Assembly (NCBI GenBank): GCA_963665705.1
Contig: OY762448.1
Span: 5,332,001 to 5,396,000, forward strand
Direction: 5' to 3'
Origin: Saccharicrinis sp963665705
Lineage (GTDB): Bacteria > Bacteroidota > Bacteroidia > Bacteroidales > Marinilabiliaceae
DNA: 64,000 bases
Positions 62,486 to 64,000 of the stretch are shown here, one piece after another. Numbering within the stretch: position 1 is the first letter of the stretch; every line of letters begins with the position of its first letter. The position numbers were made by a program, and so were the translations under genes. A model generated the notes under the pieces. That model searched no databases and had not been told where the DNA came from. It saw nothing but the letters and a program-made list of their open reading frames with translations.

Positions 62486-63766
62486 ATGAGCTTAAAGTAC
62501 TTATATAAAACACAAATAATAAATATTCTTGTAGCCTTATTAATAGGCGTATTTATCGTATTTCCAGACGTGATCAGATACTTCGATCAATCATCTCCGG
62601 AAAATATCAACATGCTTGAAAGAAAAAGCTGGTTTAATTCAGAAATAGCTGACAGACCATTACCGCCTGACAATACTGATTTTAATAAAATGCTTCCTCC
62701 ATCCAATGGAGAGAGGCCTGAATTACCACCAAATGGTATTCAAGGAGTAATGAAAGACAATCCTCCTTTTCATATTGAGGGGAATATGCCACCAGACTTA
62801 AATAACAAAAGGGATAATGCTACGGGTATTGCTTTTGATTTTGTATTCTTTGTTGCCTTATCTTGGTTATTATTGGCAATTAATAACCCTAACCGACAAA
62901 AGAAAAATCCACTTTTTAATACAATTCCTGTAAAAATAAAGCCTTATGTTATTATCGGATTAACCCTCCTAATTTGCTATTTAGGAGTATATCTTAATTC
63001 ATTAATTATAATACATACAAACTTACAATTTCATCCATTTCCTTGGTATCTTGATGGAATAACTCTATTTAAAGGAATATTTATTTTTGTATCGGTTGTT
63101 TTATTTGGTCAGTTATACCATTTACTGTACAAACAACAAAATATGGTTTTAGAAAATGAGAAATTAAAAACAGAAAGTTTACAGAATAGATTTGAAGCTT
63201 TATCAGCTCAAATAAGTCCTCACTTTTTCTTTAATTCATTAAACTCCTTATCTGGGTTAGTCCGTGAAAATCAGAATAAAAAAGCATTAAAATTTATTAA
63301 TGAAATATCTAACCTCTTTCGTTATATTTTAAAAGGAAATTGGCAAGAACTGGTTACACTAAAAGAAGAAATTTTCTTTTTAAAAGCATATCAATATTTA
63401 CTCCATATTAAATATGATGACAAACTAAAGTTTGATATTGAAATTGATGAAGAGCTAGAAACTAAAGTAAAATTACCTGCATTATCATTACAACCCCTGG
63501 TTGAAAATATTATCAAGCACAATATTATTAGTGAAGAATATCTTATGACAATTAAGGTTTACATTAATATTGAAAACAACCTTACTATTGAAAATAGATT
63601 TCAACCTAAAGTTGGAAACCAAAATACAACAGGAATAGGACTTAATAATTTATCGAAACGATATAGATATTTGGCTAATAAGGAAATTAGCAATTACGTT
63701 TATGATGGTAAATTTATTGTTGAACTTCCTTTAACTAACGTAGAGAATGAAAGCAGTAATAATTGA
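62486..63766 (+). CDS. LytS/YehU-type sensor histidine kinase with periplasmic Pro-rich segment
   Basis: About 426 residues from ATG 62486; a TTG three codons earlier is less likely. The first helix (about 8-27) is followed by about 85 extracytoplasmic residues rich in Pro, Asn and Asp (about 30-110), then three more helices (about 115-215). The His_kinase domain has phospho-acceptor H246 in SPHFFFNSLNSL, and the ATPase region has LQPLVENIIKHN and GIGLNNLSKRYRYL. Unlike the other two kinases of the window it has a real extracytoplasmic loop, which could sense a surface or periplasmic signal. It overlaps the response regulator gene by 20 bp. Confidence 0.9.
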   Translation: MSLKYLYKTQIINILVALLIGVFIVFPDVIRYFDQSSPENINMLERKSWFNSEIADRPLPPDNTDFNKMLPPSNGERPELPPNGIQGVMKDNPPFHIEGNMPPDLNNKRDNATGIAFDFVFFVALSWLLLAINNPNRQKKNPLFNTIPVKIKPYVIIGLTLLICYLGVYLNSLIIIHTNLQFHPFPWYLDGITLFKGIFIFVSVVLFGQLYHLLYKQQNMVLENEKLKTESLQNRFEALSAQISPHFFFNSLNSLSGLVRENQNKKALKFINEISNLFRYILKGNWQELVTLKEEIFFLKAYQYLLHIKYDDKLKFDIEIDEELETKVKLPALSLQPLVENIIKHNIISEEYLMTIKVYINIENNLTIENRFQPKVGNQNTTGIGLNNLSKRYRYLANKEISNYVYDGKFIVELPLTNVENESSNN

Positions 63767-64000
63767 AGACGAAGTTGTTGCGGTAAAAAATTTAAAAGCG
63801 ATATTAAAAGAGCTTGAACCTGATTTAGAAATTATCGCTGTTTTAGACAGTATCCAATCATCTGTTAATTACTTTAAAAATAATGAATTACCAGATTTAG
63901 TTTTCATGGATATACAATTAGCTGATGGAGAATCATTTGCTATTTTTAAATCAGTTGAAATTAGTTGCCCTGTAATATTTACAACAGCCTACGATAGCTA
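63747..64000 (+). CDS. Response regulator receiver, partial (probable LytTR)
   Basis: ATG at 63747 opens a frame running off the window end (84 codons seen): MKAVIIEDEVVAVKNLKAIL, phospho-acceptor D55 in LVFMDIQLADG and FTTAYDS. It is a receiver domain as in the LytTR regulators. The effector domain is outside the window; LytTR is inferred from the LytS-type partner overlapping its start. Confidence 0.88.
   Translation, partial: MKAVIIEDEVVAVKNLKAILKELEPDLEIIAVLDSIQSSVNYFKNNELPDLVFMDIQLADGESFAIFKSVEISCPVIFTTAYDS

Noticed and set aside
1..64000. tRNA, rRNA, prophage or transposase genes
   Set aside because: No cloverleaf, conserved rRNA segment, integrase, capsid or transposase-like protein was recognised on either strand.

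Overview
The window is AT-rich chromosomal DNA of a Bacteroidota bacterium, probably a marine Bacteroidales/Marinilabiliales-type organism. The taxon is inferred from gene content, not from a marker gene. Supporting signs are TAnnTTTG-type -7 promoter boxes, mostly weak ribosome sites, a type IX secretion C-terminal tail, CarboxypepD_reg-like outer-membrane receptors, three LytS/LytTR two-component pairs, PL10/GH43/GH13 polysaccharide enzymes and a DUF5916 outer-membrane protein. I saw no rRNA, tRNA, phage, transposase or CRISPR locus.

Layout. 0.3-7.3 kb (minus): M16 peptidase, DsbD-type reductase, a lipoprotein with an outer-membrane partner. 7.5-12 kb: TonB-receptor-like barrel protein facing a LytTR regulator/kinase pair. 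12.2-13.4 kb: small ExbB-like protein and a lipoprotein. 13.3-19.3 kb (minus): corrinoid salvage genes cobO-cobQ-cobD behind a cobalamin riboswitch, then a 1.6-kb repeat-filled gap and cbiB. 19.4-23.7 kb: ECF sigma factor, putative anti-sigma factor, and two related outer-membrane proteins, the second fused to WG repeats. Two identically spaced ECF-like promoters precede the sigma gene and the first barrel gene. 23.9-30.3 kb: membrane-bound AraC regulator, apolipoprotein N-acyltransferase and a large GLUG-repeat protein with a T9SS tail. 30.4-38.3 kb: MFS transporter, DUF5916 protein and GH13 amylase, divergent from the second LytS/LytTR pair. 38.4-44.5 kb: small stress/redox genes, a GNAT gene with an in-frame stop, a frameshifted cation:proton antiporter, a universal stress protein and a CDF transporter. 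44.8-53.3 kb: pectate lyase, GH43, MutS-like ATPase, hydrolase, lipid A acyltransferase-like protein and acyl-CoA ligase. 53.9-56.6 kb: His-rich small protein and TonB receptor. 57 kb: CorA with a candidate leader peptide. 58-64 kb: VTC polyphosphate polymerase-like/DUF4956/DUF2490 operon divergent from a DUF4353-like lipoprotein and the third LytS/LytTR pair, cut by the window end.

The observations I rate highest are: (1) a 16-residue acidic/proline leader ORF with mutually exclusive hairpins before corA, resembling MgtL-type magnesium sensing; (2) the duplicated ECF promoter that defines a small autoregulated envelope regulon; (3) the VTC-DUF4956-DUF2490/DUF4353/LytTR surface locus with paired operators; (4) intergenic arrays with a strict 21-bp period in two separate places. 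All calls come from reading the sequence; no database search was run.
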